From positions 1 through 64,000 of the forward strand of contig MKSX01000017.1 of NCBI GenBank assembly GCA_001897445.1: 64,000 nucleotides of DNA. The letters are read 5' to 3'. A program made the translations under genes and the position numbers. The notes under the pieces were generated by a model that was given only the letters and a program-made list of their open reading frames with translations, made no database searches and had not been told where the DNA came from. This document shows, piece after piece, positions 9,277 to 17,682 of this stretch (within the stretch, counting starts at the first letter, position 1; the number at the start of each line of letters is the position of its first letter). This DNA is from Alphaproteobacteria bacterium 33-17. GTDB taxonomy: Bacteria; Pseudomonadota; Alphaproteobacteria; Rickettsiales; 33-17.

Positions 9277-9403
9277 TTAATTTTTTGCGTCCTTTAGATC
9301 TGCGGTTGCTGATTACTTTTCTACCACCTACTGTAGACATTCTATGTCTAAAGCCGTGACGACGTTTACGAACGATTTTACTTGGTTGGAATGTACGTTT
9401 CAT
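9269..9403 (-). CDS. rpmH: 50S ribosomal protein L34
   Basis: Small basic protein of the large ribosomal subunit. Reading the minus strand from the ATG at 9401-9403 gives 44 codons beginning [18 protein letters not shown] and ending in a Lys/Arg-rich tail, the exact length and pattern of L34. A good ribosome binding site (AGAGGA) lies 5 bases upstream. It is the first gene of the long minus-strand run ending with parE. Confidence 0.96.
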   Translation of the reverse strand: MKRTFQPSKIVRKRRHGFRHRMSTVGGRKVISNRRSKGRKKLSA

Positions 9404-9440
9404 GATTTCCTCTAGCGAATATCAAAAGTTTTCCAATTCT

Positions 9441-9467
9441 TCTATAGCAATTTTTACATAAAGTCAA
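9441..9467 (-). promoter_or_regulatory. Probable sigma70 promoter of the rpmH operon
   Basis: On the minus strand a TTGACT box (forward 9462-9467) is followed after 15 bases by TATAGA (forward 9441-9446), about 40 bases upstream of rpmH. The spacer is slightly short. This 168-base gap separates the divergent rpmH and phaC units and must hold promoters for both; no equally good phaC promoter is obvious. Confidence 0.5.
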
Positions 9468-9571
9468 TGATTTTCTTAAATCTTTATATATCAATCGCTT
9501 GACTTACGAGCAAACATATGACCTACTATTAAAAGTAGATATTCATATATTATTCAAAATCTATAATTATC

Positions 9572-11332
9572 ATGGCAGAAAAAAAATCTTACGAAAAGCT
9601 TACAGAAAATCTTTTTAACATAGCAACCAACTATCCTAAACTCCTCAATGATTATATGAATAAGGTTAAGGATAATTATCCAAATTATGCCAACAACAAT
9701 CCTTTCAATCTTGTAACAGAATTCTGGAACGGCATTATCTCAAACCCTGAAAAATTTATGAAAATCAATGAGGATTGGTATAGTAATCACATGAAAATTT
9801 TAAATAACGTGGTTAACAAATTTAAAGGCGAAGAGTTAGACGATATTTATAAAGCTCAGGACAAAGATGCAAGGTTTCAAGATCCTGCATGGGATAAAAA
9901 TGTGTATTTCGATTATTTAAAACAAACATATCTTATGACGTCCGAATGGATGAATGATATTATTAATGATAATATGCCTCAGGATCCTAAAAATAAAAAA
10001 AAGGTTGAGTTTTATGTACGGCAAATTACTGACGCTTTTTCGCCATCAAATTTTGTATGCACTAATCCTGCGGTACTCAGAGAAGTAATTGATTCCAATG
10101 CAGATAATTTAATTGAAGGCTTAGATAAGTTATATAAAGATGTTGTTGAATCTAAGCTCCCAAAAATAAGCTCTGTTGATATGAACGCTTTTAAAGTTGG
10201 TGAAAATATTGCTACAACACCAGGAAGAATCGTTAAAAAGACTGATATATCAGAGCTAATTTGCTATTATCCTAAAACTAAGGAAGTGAAGGCAGAGCCA
10301 ATTGTCATTGTGCCTCCATGCATTAATAAATATTATATTCTTGATTTGCAGCCTAAAAATTCATTTGTTAATTGGTTGCTTGAGGAAGGATATCAGGTTT
10401 ATATTGTTTCATGGGTAAATCCCGATGCTAAATTAAAAAATACTGGCTTTGACGATTATGTTCTTGATATTTGTGAGAATATCTTAAAAGCGCAGGAGTT
10501 TTCACATTCTAAAAAAGTTTCGGTAATTGGATATTGCATTGGTGGCACTTTACTTGCGACAAGTCTTGCTTATCTTACTGCGAATGAACAAAGCAATATC
10601 ATATCTTCCGCAGCTTTTCTAACTACCTTAATAGACTTCACCGATCCAGGTGATTTAGGTGTATTTATTGACGAAGAACAAATAGAGGCAATGGAAGCTA
10701 AAATGGAAAGGCTGGGCTATCATGATGCAAGTGACATGAGCATGACCTTTAACTTACTCAGAGCTAATGATATGATTTGGAGCAATGTGGTAAATAATTA
10801 TATGCTTGGCAAAAATCCATCTGCCTTTGATTTGCTATACTGGAATGCCGATGCTACAAGAGTACCAGCAGCTTTTCATAGCTTTTACTTAAGAGAAATG
10901 TATCTAAAGAATAATCTGATTAAGCCAAATAAAATCAAGATTGATAATGTTCCAATAAATATTTTGGACATAAACATACCGATGTATTTTATGGCTGCAA
11001 AAGAAGACCATATCGTGCCATGGCAAAGTTCATACGAAATTACCAAAACTCATAAGAAGAATATCAGGTTTATTTTATCTGAATCAGGTCATGTAGGAAG
11101 TGTTGTAAACCACCCGTCAAGGCAGAAATACGGTATATATGTAAACAATAAATATAGCGCCAATACTGAAAAATGGTTAGAAAATGCTGAATATCATAAA
11201 AAATCATGGTGGACAGATTACAGCGAATGGAATAATAAATATTCTAAAACCATGGAAAAAGCGCTTACTAAAAAATACATAGATTCCAATTCTTTGTATA
11301 ACGCCCCTGGTATATATGTAATGGAGAAATAA
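9572..11332 (+). CDS. phaC: Class I poly(3-hydroxyalkanoate) synthase PhaC
   Basis: Polymerises (R)-3-hydroxyacyl-CoA, normally 3-hydroxybutyryl-CoA, into storage polyester granules. Seen in 586 residues: the PhaC N-terminal domain, then an alpha/beta-hydrolase core. The lipase-like box is GYCIGG (320-325, nucleophile Cys322), with the catalytic Asp in AAKEDHIVPW and the His in SESGHVGS. Length and box fit class I synthases, which act without PhaE or PhaR. The partners phaA and phaB lie about 17 kb away (28702-30638). The stop overlaps the plsY start. Confidence 0.95.
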   Translation: MAEKKSYEKLTENLFNIATNYPKLLNDYMNKVKDNYPNYANNNPFNLVTEFWNGIISNPEKFMKINEDWYSNHMKILNNVVNKFKGEELDDIYKAQDKDARFQDPAWDKNVYFDYLKQTYLMTSEWMNDIINDNMPQDPKNKKKVEFYVRQITDAFSPSNFVCTNPAVLREVIDSNADNLIEGLDKLYKDVVESKLPKISSVDMNAFKVGENIATTPGRIVKKTDISELICYYPKTKEVKAEPIVIVPPCINKYYILDLQPKNSFVNWLLEEGYQVYIVSWVNPDAKLKNTGFDDYVLDICENILKAQEFSHSKKVSVIGYCIGGTLLATSLAYLTANEQSNIISSAAFLTTLIDFTDPGDLGVFIDEEQIEAMEAKMERLGYHDASDMSMTFNLLRANDMIWSNVVNNYMLGKNPSAFDLLYWNADATRVPAAFHSFYLREMYLKNNLIKPNKIKIDNVPINILDINIPMYFMAAKEDHIVPWQSSYEITKTHKKNIRFILSESGHVGSVVNHPSRQKYGIYVNNKYSANTEKWLENAEYHKKSWWTDYSEWNNKYSKTMEKALTKKYIDSNSLYNAPGIYVMEK

Positions 11333-11916
11333 TGGATCAGTATATTATATTTTTATATTCCTATTTAATAGGATCAATACCCTTTGGTCTTATAATTGCC
11401 AGAGTTTTTGCAGGCAAAGACATCCGCAAAGAAGGCTCAGGTAATATTGGCACTACAAATGTCTTAAGAACAGTTGGTAAAAAATCGGCACTACTTACCT
11501 TATTATTGGATGGAATAAAAGGCGTGATTGCCATACTTATAACTCAGATACTTTTTAAATATCATCCCTACGATGTCTATCTATCTGGATTTGCTGCGAT
11601 TATAGGTCACATGTTTCCTATTTGGCTTAAGTTTAAAGGCGGAAAAGGCGTTGCAACATCTGCTTTTGTACTTTTATATATAAATCCTATATTAGGATTA
11701 ACAACAATAGGAACCTGGATTATTGTATTCTATCTTTCACGTATATCATCTTTATCAGCTATAGTTGCGGCTGCATTATCGCCAGTATATGCTATTACAA
11801 TGTTTACCAGTGAAGATTTGCCAATTTTTTGTTTTGTGATATCATCCCTGGTGCTAGTAAAACATGCTAGCAATTTTAAAAGAATAATTAGGGGCGAAGA
11901 AAAGCCATTTAAATAG
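11332..11916 (+). CDS. plsY: Glycerol-3-phosphate acyltransferase PlsY
   Basis: Transfers the acyl group from acyl-phosphate, made by PlsX, to glycerol-3-phosphate in the first step of phospholipid synthesis. The 194-residue polytopic protein has the family loops GSGNIGTTNVLR (near 37-48), GIKGV and FKGGKGVATS. It overlaps phaC by one base. plsX is also present in this window (37441-38484), so the acyl-phosphate route is complete here. Confidence 0.95.
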   Translation: MDQYIIFLYSYLIGSIPFGLIIARVFAGKDIRKEGSGNIGTTNVLRTVGKKSALLTLLLDGIKGVIAILITQILFKYHPYDVYLSGFAAIIGHMFPIWLKFKGGKGVATSAFVLLYINPILGLTTIGTWIIVFYLSRISSLSAIVAAALSPVYAITMFTSEDLPIFCFVISSLVLVKHASNFKRIIRGEEKPFK

Positions 11917-11930
11917 AATTTGGGAAAAAT

Positions 11931-12719
11931 ATGTTAAAACTTATTTCATTATTATTTGCTGTCATTACATTATCTGGCTGCTTTGGTCTGGTTGCTGCTA
12001 CTTCTGCAACAACTGGCGTAGTTCTCAATAAAGATAAAACAGTTGGAAGTTCCGTAGATGATTTTGCTATTCGAACAAAAATCCATAACGATTTATTACG
12101 CAAAGATATTAACAGCCTATTTAGCAGGGTAAATGTTAAAGTATCGGAAGGAAAAGTATTACTTACAGGTGTAGTACGTAATCCTGAAGATAGAATGGAA
12201 GCCGTCAGAATCGCATGGAATCAGAACGGTGTTCGTGAGGTAATTAACGAAATAGAAGTTGATGACCGTGATAGATTTAATATTGGCGAATATAGCAAAG
12301 ACACATGGATTACAACCAATATTAAAACCAAGCTACTTTTTAATCAAAATATCAAATCTGTAAACTTTAATATCGAGACCATTAAAGGCGTAGTTTATAT
12401 CATTGGTATTGCAAGAACTCCGAAAGAACTTGAGTTAGTCAACTCAGTTGCATCAAGAGTTAGGTTCGTAAAAAAAGTTATCAGTCATGTTAAAATTAAA
12501 GACAGATTAAATGACACCCCAGAACAGGTTGAATATAACCGCGATCATAATGGCGTGGTTGATACAACATACAAAAATCACAAAATTGAGCCAATTAAAT
12601 CACGTGAAATTTCAGCACCTGTAAACTCAAGACCAATTTCTGCTCCAGTGTCATCACGCACAGGCATGCCAGTCGATGAAAGCGGCATCGTAGAAGAATT
12701 TGACAGTTTTGATGATTAA
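11931..12719 (+). CDS. Lipoprotein with two BON domains (DolP/OsmY-like)
   Basis: Predicted outer-membrane or periplasmic lipoprotein. The first 17 residues form a lipoprotein signal with lipobox LSGC (Cys17). Two BON domains follow, about residues 45-115 and 120-190, recognisable by VNVKVSEGKVLLTGVVRNPED and the parallel second-copy segment FNIETIKGVVYIIGIA. The last 60 residues are low complexity with a repeated SAPV motif. BON proteins such as DolP bind anionic phospholipids and protect envelope integrity; that role here is inference. A strong terminator follows directly. Confidence 0.82.
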   Translation: MLKLISLLFAVITLSGCFGLVAATSATTGVVLNKDKTVGSSVDDFAIRTKIHNDLLRKDINSLFSRVNVKVSEGKVLLTGVVRNPEDRMEAVRIAWNQNGVREVINEIEVDDRDRFNIGEYSKDTWITTNIKTKLLFNQNIKSVNFNIETIKGVVYIIGIARTPKELELVNSVASRVRFVKKVISHVKIKDRLNDTPEQVEYNRDHNGVVDTTYKNHKIEPIKSREISAPVNSRPISAPVSSRTGMPVDESGIVEEFDSFDD

Positions 12720-12728
12720 TTTTATTCA

Positions 12729-12755
12729 AAGCAGACCTTTATTTTAGGTCTGCTT
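12729..12755 (+). terminator. Rho-independent terminator after the BON lipoprotein gene
   Basis: A perfect 9-bp stem (AAGCAGACC with GGTCTGCTT) and a 9-base AT loop are followed by ATTTTATA. The hairpin ends only 10 bases before the gshB start codon, so it may also influence gshB expression. Confidence 0.75.
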
Positions 12756-12765
12756 ATTTTATACC

Positions 12766-13653
12766 ATGACAAAACTTATTTTATTTCAAATTGACCATCC
12801 ATCTAAGCTTAACTTTGTAACTGATACATCTATACTATTTATCCGTCACTTAGAAAAGTCACACGACGTATGGTGCTATACGCCTAAAGATATATTTTTT
12901 GATGGCAGCTTAAAAGCAACTATTAGCAAATATATTTTTGAACAAAATAGCTTTAAATGTTTAGTTACAAAAACCATTAATTTAGAGCAAGCAGATAGCA
13001 TTTTTATCAGGCATGATCCGCCATATAATATGGATTATTTAACATCCTGCTATATGCTTAAAACTATTGAGCATAAGGTTAAAATTTATAACAAACCTTC
13101 TGTGATTACCTCTCACCCTGAAAAAATAATACCTGTTTATTTTAAAGATTTTATGCCGAAGACGCTTATTACTGCATCATTAGATGAGGCTATAAAATTT
13201 AAAAAAGATCATAAGTGTATTATTAAACCTTTATATGGTCATGCAGGTGAAGGGGTAAAAATTTTTGAAACTTCAAATGACTTTTTAGACTATCAAAAAA
13301 TTTATGGTGACTATTTAATTATTCAGGAGTTTTTACCTGAAATAACACAAGGTGACGTACGGATAATAATGTCCTTTGATAAAATTATGACCAGTTTTAT
13401 CCGAGTACCTTTAGAGGGTGAGATTAGAGCAAACACTGCAAGGGGTGCAACACCGCATCCTTACAATTTAACAAGCAGGCAACTTGAAATGTGTAATAAA
13501 ATAGGTATGTTTTTAAAAGAAAATGACATATTGCTCGCGGGTATTGATATGATTGGTAATTATGTTACTGAAGTAAACATCACCTCCCCTACAGGAGTAC
13601 CGCTTGCAAATAAGCTTTATGGGAAGAGGTTTGAAGAAGAGATATTGGGTTAG
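12766..13653 (+). CDS. gshB: Glutathione synthetase
   Basis: ATP-grasp ligase joining gamma-glutamylcysteine and glycine. Seen in 295 residues: FIRHDPPYNMDY in the N-terminal domain, KPLYGHAGEGV in the ATP-grasp loop, the segment beginning IRVPLEGEIRANTARGA, and the closing EVNITSPTGV. All are typical of proteobacterial GshB. No Shine-Dalgarno sequence is visible before the ATG because the preceding 40 bases are a terminator hairpin. The end overlaps the convergent gene at 13650 by 4 bases. gshA is not in the window. Confidence 0.9.
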   Translation: MTKLILFQIDHPSKLNFVTDTSILFIRHLEKSHDVWCYTPKDIFFDGSLKATISKYIFEQNSFKCLVTKTINLEQADSIFIRHDPPYNMDYLTSCYMLKTIEHKVKIYNKPSVITSHPEKIIPVYFKDFMPKTLITASLDEAIKFKKDHKCIIKPLYGHAGEGVKIFETSNDFLDYQKIYGDYLIIQEFLPEITQGDVRIIMSFDKIMTSFIRVPLEGEIRANTARGATPHPYNLTSRQLEMCNKIGMFLKENDILLAGIDMIGNYVTEVNITSPTGVPLANKLYGKRFEEEILG

Positions 13654-15269
13654 TTATTTCTCAAATTAATTCCTTTATTTTTTCCTGGTGATTCATTTGG
13701 AGAATTTAATGGACTTACGGAATAATTTTGAACATTACCATATAAATTTGCATTGTTAATTTTCTTATCAGCTTTCATATTATTTAAATTACTCGCATTG
13801 TCTTCAAGAGCTGGTTTATTATTCCTAACTTGATTTGATGGATTCAAATTATTGTTATTTATGGAATTATTTGAGTGACCATGATTATGATGGTTATTAT
13901 GCCCATGACCATGGTGATGACCGTGGTGATCGTGACCAGAATTTTCAGGAGATTGACTATTACTACCATCCTGAATCCAGTTTGGTCTGCTATGATGATC
14001 GCCCTTGTTTTCACCATGTTGATGGTTATTCTCTTTTTGATTTTCAATCTGACTAGTAGGATTTTGTGACCTTGGATCAAAATGACTAGGAAGACTATTG
14101 GTATTAGTATCGATTCTATCTGAACCTAAAACTTGTGCAAGCCCCCTGTCAACCTCCGAAGGTAAACTATTAACATTTTTATTTGATTCAAATGGATTTA
14201 AGGATTGTATAGCATCCCCAATTTTATCAAAAACACCTAGCATTCCTTTACTTTCTTCTTGTTTAGCCTGCTCTTTTTTAGCTTCTTCTTTTAGCTCTTC
14301 TAGTTTTTTAGCTTCATCTTTTTTATCTTCTGATTGTTTTTCCTCTGTTTTCTTTTCATCCTGCTTACTTGCTTCATCGCGATTTGCAGTTTCATTATCC
14401 TTGCTTGATTTATCTTCTAATTCGTGTTTAAGTTTTGGCTTTCTTAGAGCTATATCGTTTCTTTCAGCCTGAATTAATGACTTAATTTTATCACGCAATT
14501 TTTCAAGCAACTCTTTTAAGGGACCTTTATAACCCCTTTTATCAAGCATGTTTAGCAAACCTTCAAGCCTGGCAAGCATTTGATTCAGCAAAAACACTTT
14601 AAAGCTTTTACCAAAGTTTTTAAATCCAAGCACGCAGGCAAGTTTGCCAAGCAGTAAAACAGCTTCCTTAAAAATACGAATATGGAGCTTTGGTTCAACC
14701 ATTTTAACATCTCTGCCTTTATTCTTAGCAGACGGAATGCCAAAAAGTTTTTGAAGCAAAACCATAAGTGGGGCTTTGTCAAGATCATCTATCTCATCCT
14801 GAAGCTGCTCTAATGCATCTTCATTTAAGGATTTTATATCCATTTCTAATTCTTGTTCTTTTTCTGCAAAATCCTGACCCATGGCAAGCATCATTTCTTT
14901 AATAACTTCCATATATTTTTGACCTGTCGGTCTTCCTGCTTCCCATTTGAAATTATCAACAGATGGCAGTGATCTTAATTTTTGCTGGATTTCTTCATAT
15001 TTTTGTGGGCTTTTAAAATCACGATTGGGAGCTTCAGCAATCTGATTTTCAACATATTCGGTAAGTTCCTCTAGAACTTTTTCGGCAAATTCTGCATTAC
15101 CTTTTTCAAGTGCATCTAGCACTTCAGGCATTTTATACTTCTGCCCTTTAATATTAACTTCAACATGACTAATATCGTCAATAAAAACAGGCATTAATTT
15201 TTTTTGAGATTTGATAGGCACTAAATCTTTTTTTTCTAAAAATTTATCTTCATTTGAAGAGTCTTCCAT
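13650..15269 (-). CDS. Unrecognised protein with charged linker and His/Asn-rich tail
   Basis: I do not recognise this 539-residue protein. It has no signal peptide or convincing membrane segment. Residues 1-275 look mainly helical, with a Leu-rich amphipathic part near 165-270. Residues 285-345 are a Glu/Lys/Asp-rich linker likely to form charged helix or disorder. Residues about 400-500 are rich in His, Asn and Gly, including GHDHHGHHHGHGHNNHHNHG, which could bind Ni, Zn or Cu. An effector, metal buffer or scaffold are all possible and none is shown. It converges on gshB with a 4-base overlap and shares orientation with the gene at 15398. Confidence 0.75.
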   Translation of the reverse strand: MEDSSNEDKFLEKKDLVPIKSQKKLMPVFIDDISHVEVNIKGQKYKMPEVLDALEKGNAEFAEKVLEELTEYVENQIAEAPNRDFKSPQKYEEIQQKLRSLPSVDNFKWEAGRPTGQKYMEVIKEMMLAMGQDFAEKEQELEMDIKSLNEDALEQLQDEIDDLDKAPLMVLLQKLFGIPSAKNKGRDVKMVEPKLHIRIFKEAVLLLGKLACVLGFKNFGKSFKVFLLNQMLARLEGLLNMLDKRGYKGPLKELLEKLRDKIKSLIQAERNDIALRKPKLKHELEDKSSKDNETANRDEASKQDEKKTEEKQSEDKKDEAKKLEELKEEAKKEQAKQEESKGMLGVFDKIGDAIQSLNPFESNKNVNSLPSEVDRGLAQVLGSDRIDTNTNSLPSHFDPRSQNPTSQIENQKENNHQHGENKGDHHSRPNWIQDGSNSQSPENSGHDHHGHHHGHGHNNHHNHGHSNNSINNNNLNPSNQVRNNKPALEDNASNLNNMKADKKINNANLYGNVQNYSVSPLNSPNESPGKNKGINLRNN

Positions 15270-15397
15270 ACCAAATTCAGCCTAAATTAAAAATACAAAA
15301 GTGTTAATATACTTAGATATTATACTTTATCTAAATATATTAACACAAACACTATTTTATATTTTTGCATTATAAATGTAGAATTGATAACCTAAAA

Positions 15398-15919
15398 TTA
15401 TAATACTCTACCTTTCTTCACTTCTTTCTTGGCTTCTTCTTTTGCTCTTTTGTTCTCGGCTTTTTCTGCTTTTTTAGATTCTTTCAATTTCTCCTTAACT
15501 AATTTAGCTTGCTGTTTTGCTATGAGTTTATTTCCTTCTTTAGCAAAATCATTTACTTTAAACTCAGCCATAAAGTAAAATACATCAGTCATTATTCTTT
15601 TAAAAGTATTGATTTCATTCTGTCTTATCGCTGCAGCTGATTTATTTTCAGGATCATCTTTAGTATTTAACACATTTACAATTCCTGTGTTACATTCAAT
15701 TAATTTTCGCAATCCAGTTGTAAAGTCATAAACTTTGTTTGCAAGTTGCGGAGCCGATTTTAATTTATTTTCTTTTGAAGTATTCCCAAAGTATTTCAAT
15801 TCTTTATTTACTTCTGGTTCCATTGGACCATAAATATCTAAATATTCTTCTCTTAATGCCTCTAAACGATCATATTTTTCTCTAGGGGTTTCATTAACTT
15901 TATTAGCGCTTGATGACAT
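15398..15919 (-). CDS. Unrecognised Lys-rich protein
   Basis: I do not recognise this 173-residue protein. It has no signal peptide and no membrane segment. The N-terminal part is a mixed helical domain beginning MSSSANKVNETPREKYDRLE. From about residue 130 it becomes an Ala/Lys/Glu helix ending in a run of basic residues (KKAEKAENKRAKEEAKK), probably a coiled coil or nucleic-acid/membrane-contacting tail. It lies 128 bases upstream of the His-rich protein gene on the same strand, and both resemble rapidly evolving lineage-specific proteins. Confidence 0.72.
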   Translation of the reverse strand: MSSSANKVNETPREKYDRLEALREEYLDIYGPMEPEVNKELKYFGNTSKENKLKSAPQLANKVYDFTTGLRKLIECNTGIVNVLNTKDDPENKSAAAIRQNEINTFKRIMTDVFYFMAEFKVNDFAKEGNKLIAKQQAKLVKEKLKESKKAEKAENKRAKEEAKKEVKKGRVL

Positions 15920-16260
15920 GATTCTTACCTTACATTTAAAACTTAAGTTAACATTTTATTAATAATTTTACCATCCAATTACCCTGGACGTCAAATAAGT
16001 TAAAATATTATATAATTTTATGCCATAGGCTATATTTTATACCCCAGACACAACTGATACATATAATATTTTTACCTGAATACAATTTATACGATTATCA
16101 TCTTTTTTCATATATATCAATTATTTAGATTTATTGTCAAAAAAGATACAAAAAAATTTATTTTTAAAAAAAATTCAAAAATCATTATTTATCAATAAGA
16201 TAAAATTTGAAAAAAAATTTTTAAGTTATAGAATGAATGTGAATACTTTAGGAAATGTAA
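15920..16260. other. AT-rich intergenic region between divergent genes
   Basis: A 341-base gap, extremely A/T-rich, with A- and T-tracts especially at 16135-16230. It must carry promoters for the divergent genes at 15919 (minus) and 16261 (plus). I see no gene, RNA or convincing -35/-10 pair that stands out from the base composition. A weak AGGA lies just before the 16261 start. Confidence 0.5.
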
Positions 16261-17235
16261 ATGTCTAAATCCATAATACTCAAAGCCCCTGGCGGGGTTG
16301 AAAACTTCGAAATATCAACACCTTCTATAACAGAAGCTAAGGGTAATGAAGTAACAATTGACCAAAAATTTATTTCAATAAATTACTCTGACATTTTATT
16401 ACGTACAGGTGTTTATCAGGCAGATTTCCCTCTTTTACTTGGTAGCGAGGGGATAGGCGTAATCAGCAAGATTTCATCTGAAAATAAGTTCCCTGACTTA
16501 AAAGAAGGCATGCGAATTGCATATGCTACAGCACCTTATGGAGCATATACCGAAAAGCGCAATATAGATTTCAAATACTGCGTTGTAATTCCCGACGATA
16601 TTGATGATTTAATATTGGCAGGATGCTTTTCTAAAGCCTTGACTGCCCATTATTTACTGAGACGCGTTGTAAGACTTCGCGAAGGGCAGACTATACTTGT
16701 TCATGGCGCTGCTGGAGGAGTAGGTCACATTTTATGTCAGATGGCAACTTCGCATAATATAAAAGTTATAGGTACTGTTAATTCACCTGACAAAGTAAGC
16801 TTTGCCCAGGAAAACGGCTGTATACACGTTATAGACACTTCATCAACAAATTTTGTAGATGAAACTTTGAAATTTACAAATGGGATTGGCGTAGACGTTA
16901 TTTTTGACCTTATCGGTGGTGATTTTATATCAAAATCTATAGATTGTCTAAACTACCTGGGTATTGTTGTATCTTGTGGTGATACAGCAGGTACAGCGCC
17001 AATACTTGACTTGTCAAAACTGGATAAAAAATGCGCATACGTCACAAGAACAAGGCTTGAAGTCTATAGATTCTATAGACTAGAGCTTTTAATTGCATGT
17101 GAAGATGTCTTCGATTTAATAAGAAAAGGCGCTATCAAACCACATGTAAATGAATATAAATTCAATGAAATTCCTAAAGCTCATAAAGATATTGAGCAGG
17201 GTACTAAAAACGGTTCATATGTAGTGAGGTTATAA
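16261..17235 (+). CDS. NADPH:quinone oxidoreductase (zeta-crystallin type)
   Basis: Medium-chain dehydrogenase/reductase of the zinc-free QOR class, which reduces quinones or similar carbonyls with NADPH. In 324 residues: the N-terminal GroES-like domain has NYSDILLRTGVY and LLGSEGIGVI, and the Rossmann domain has VHGAAGGVGHILCQMA (about 153-168), the expected AAxxGVG loop. The zinc-binding Cys residues of alcohol dehydrogenases are absent. The next gene starts at the base after its stop, so the two are probably co-translated. Confidence 0.88.
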   Translation: MSKSIILKAPGGVENFEISTPSITEAKGNEVTIDQKFISINYSDILLRTGVYQADFPLLLGSEGIGVISKISSENKFPDLKEGMRIAYATAPYGAYTEKRNIDFKYCVVIPDDIDDLILAGCFSKALTAHYLLRRVVRLREGQTILVHGAAGGVGHILCQMATSHNIKVIGTVNSPDKVSFAQENGCIHVIDTSSTNFVDETLKFTNGIGVDVIFDLIGGDFISKSIDCLNYLGIVVSCGDTAGTAPILDLSKLDKKCAYVTRTRLEVYRFYRLELLIACEDVFDLIRKGAIKPHVNEYKFNEIPKAHKDIEQGTKNGSYVVRL

Positions 17236-17604
17236 ATGAATAAAATATCAAAAATTCTTTTTATCTTAGCAGGTATATTAAGCTTTAAACTCGCAAATGC
17301 TGCAACTATTATCGATAATATAGGTTTAATAAACGGTGACGTTGAAATTTTATTATCGATAACTGATAACATAACAATTACAGAATCTAAAAAAAATGGT
17401 GACAGATACTGGGTTACTTTTAAATCAGGTGAACGTTCTTTTTCTGTTAATATACCTAGTCGTGATTACGAAAAAATATCAAATAATCAAAAAGTTACAT
17501 GCAATACATTACCTATGCCAAATTTAACAAGCATAGTGTGTAACAATACTGAAATATCACAAGTTGCTACTTATACGATTAAAGATCTGTTATCTCGTAA
17601 ATAA
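17236..17604 (+). CDS. Small secreted protein of unknown function
   Basis: A 122-residue protein with a clear Sec signal peptide (residues 1-22, cleavage likely after LANA). The mature part is short, beta-rich and has two Cys (in VTCNTLP and IVCNNTE) that could form a disulfide. I do not recognise a family. The ATG follows the stop codon of the quinone oxidoreductase gene without a gap, so expression probably depends on that gene. Confidence 0.75.
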   Translation: MNKISKILFILAGILSFKLANAATIIDNIGLINGDVEILLSITDNITITESKKNGDRYWVTFKSGERSFSVNIPSRDYEKISNNQKVTCNTLPMPNLTSIVCNNTEISQVATYTIKDLLSRK

Positions 17605-17682
17605 TATATACTTGACTTTTTTACTAAGTTATTATAAAAACTACTGCAAATTAACCAGAATTTTATAATAACTTCAGTAAAA

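Noticed and set aside
9470-9571. TTGACT and TACTAT boxes as a phaC promoter
   Set aside because: The spacer is 19 bases and the boxes are weak, so the AT-rich background explains them as well.
13860-13945. Short repeats resembling a CRISPR or tandem array
   Set aside because: They are irregular codon repeats (His, Gly, Asn) inside a coding region, without constant repeats and spacers.
13835-14080. Open frames on both strands rich in His, Met and Ile
   Set aside because: They are other-frame readings of the repetitive CAT/GAT codons in the His-rich protein gene and have no independent start signals.
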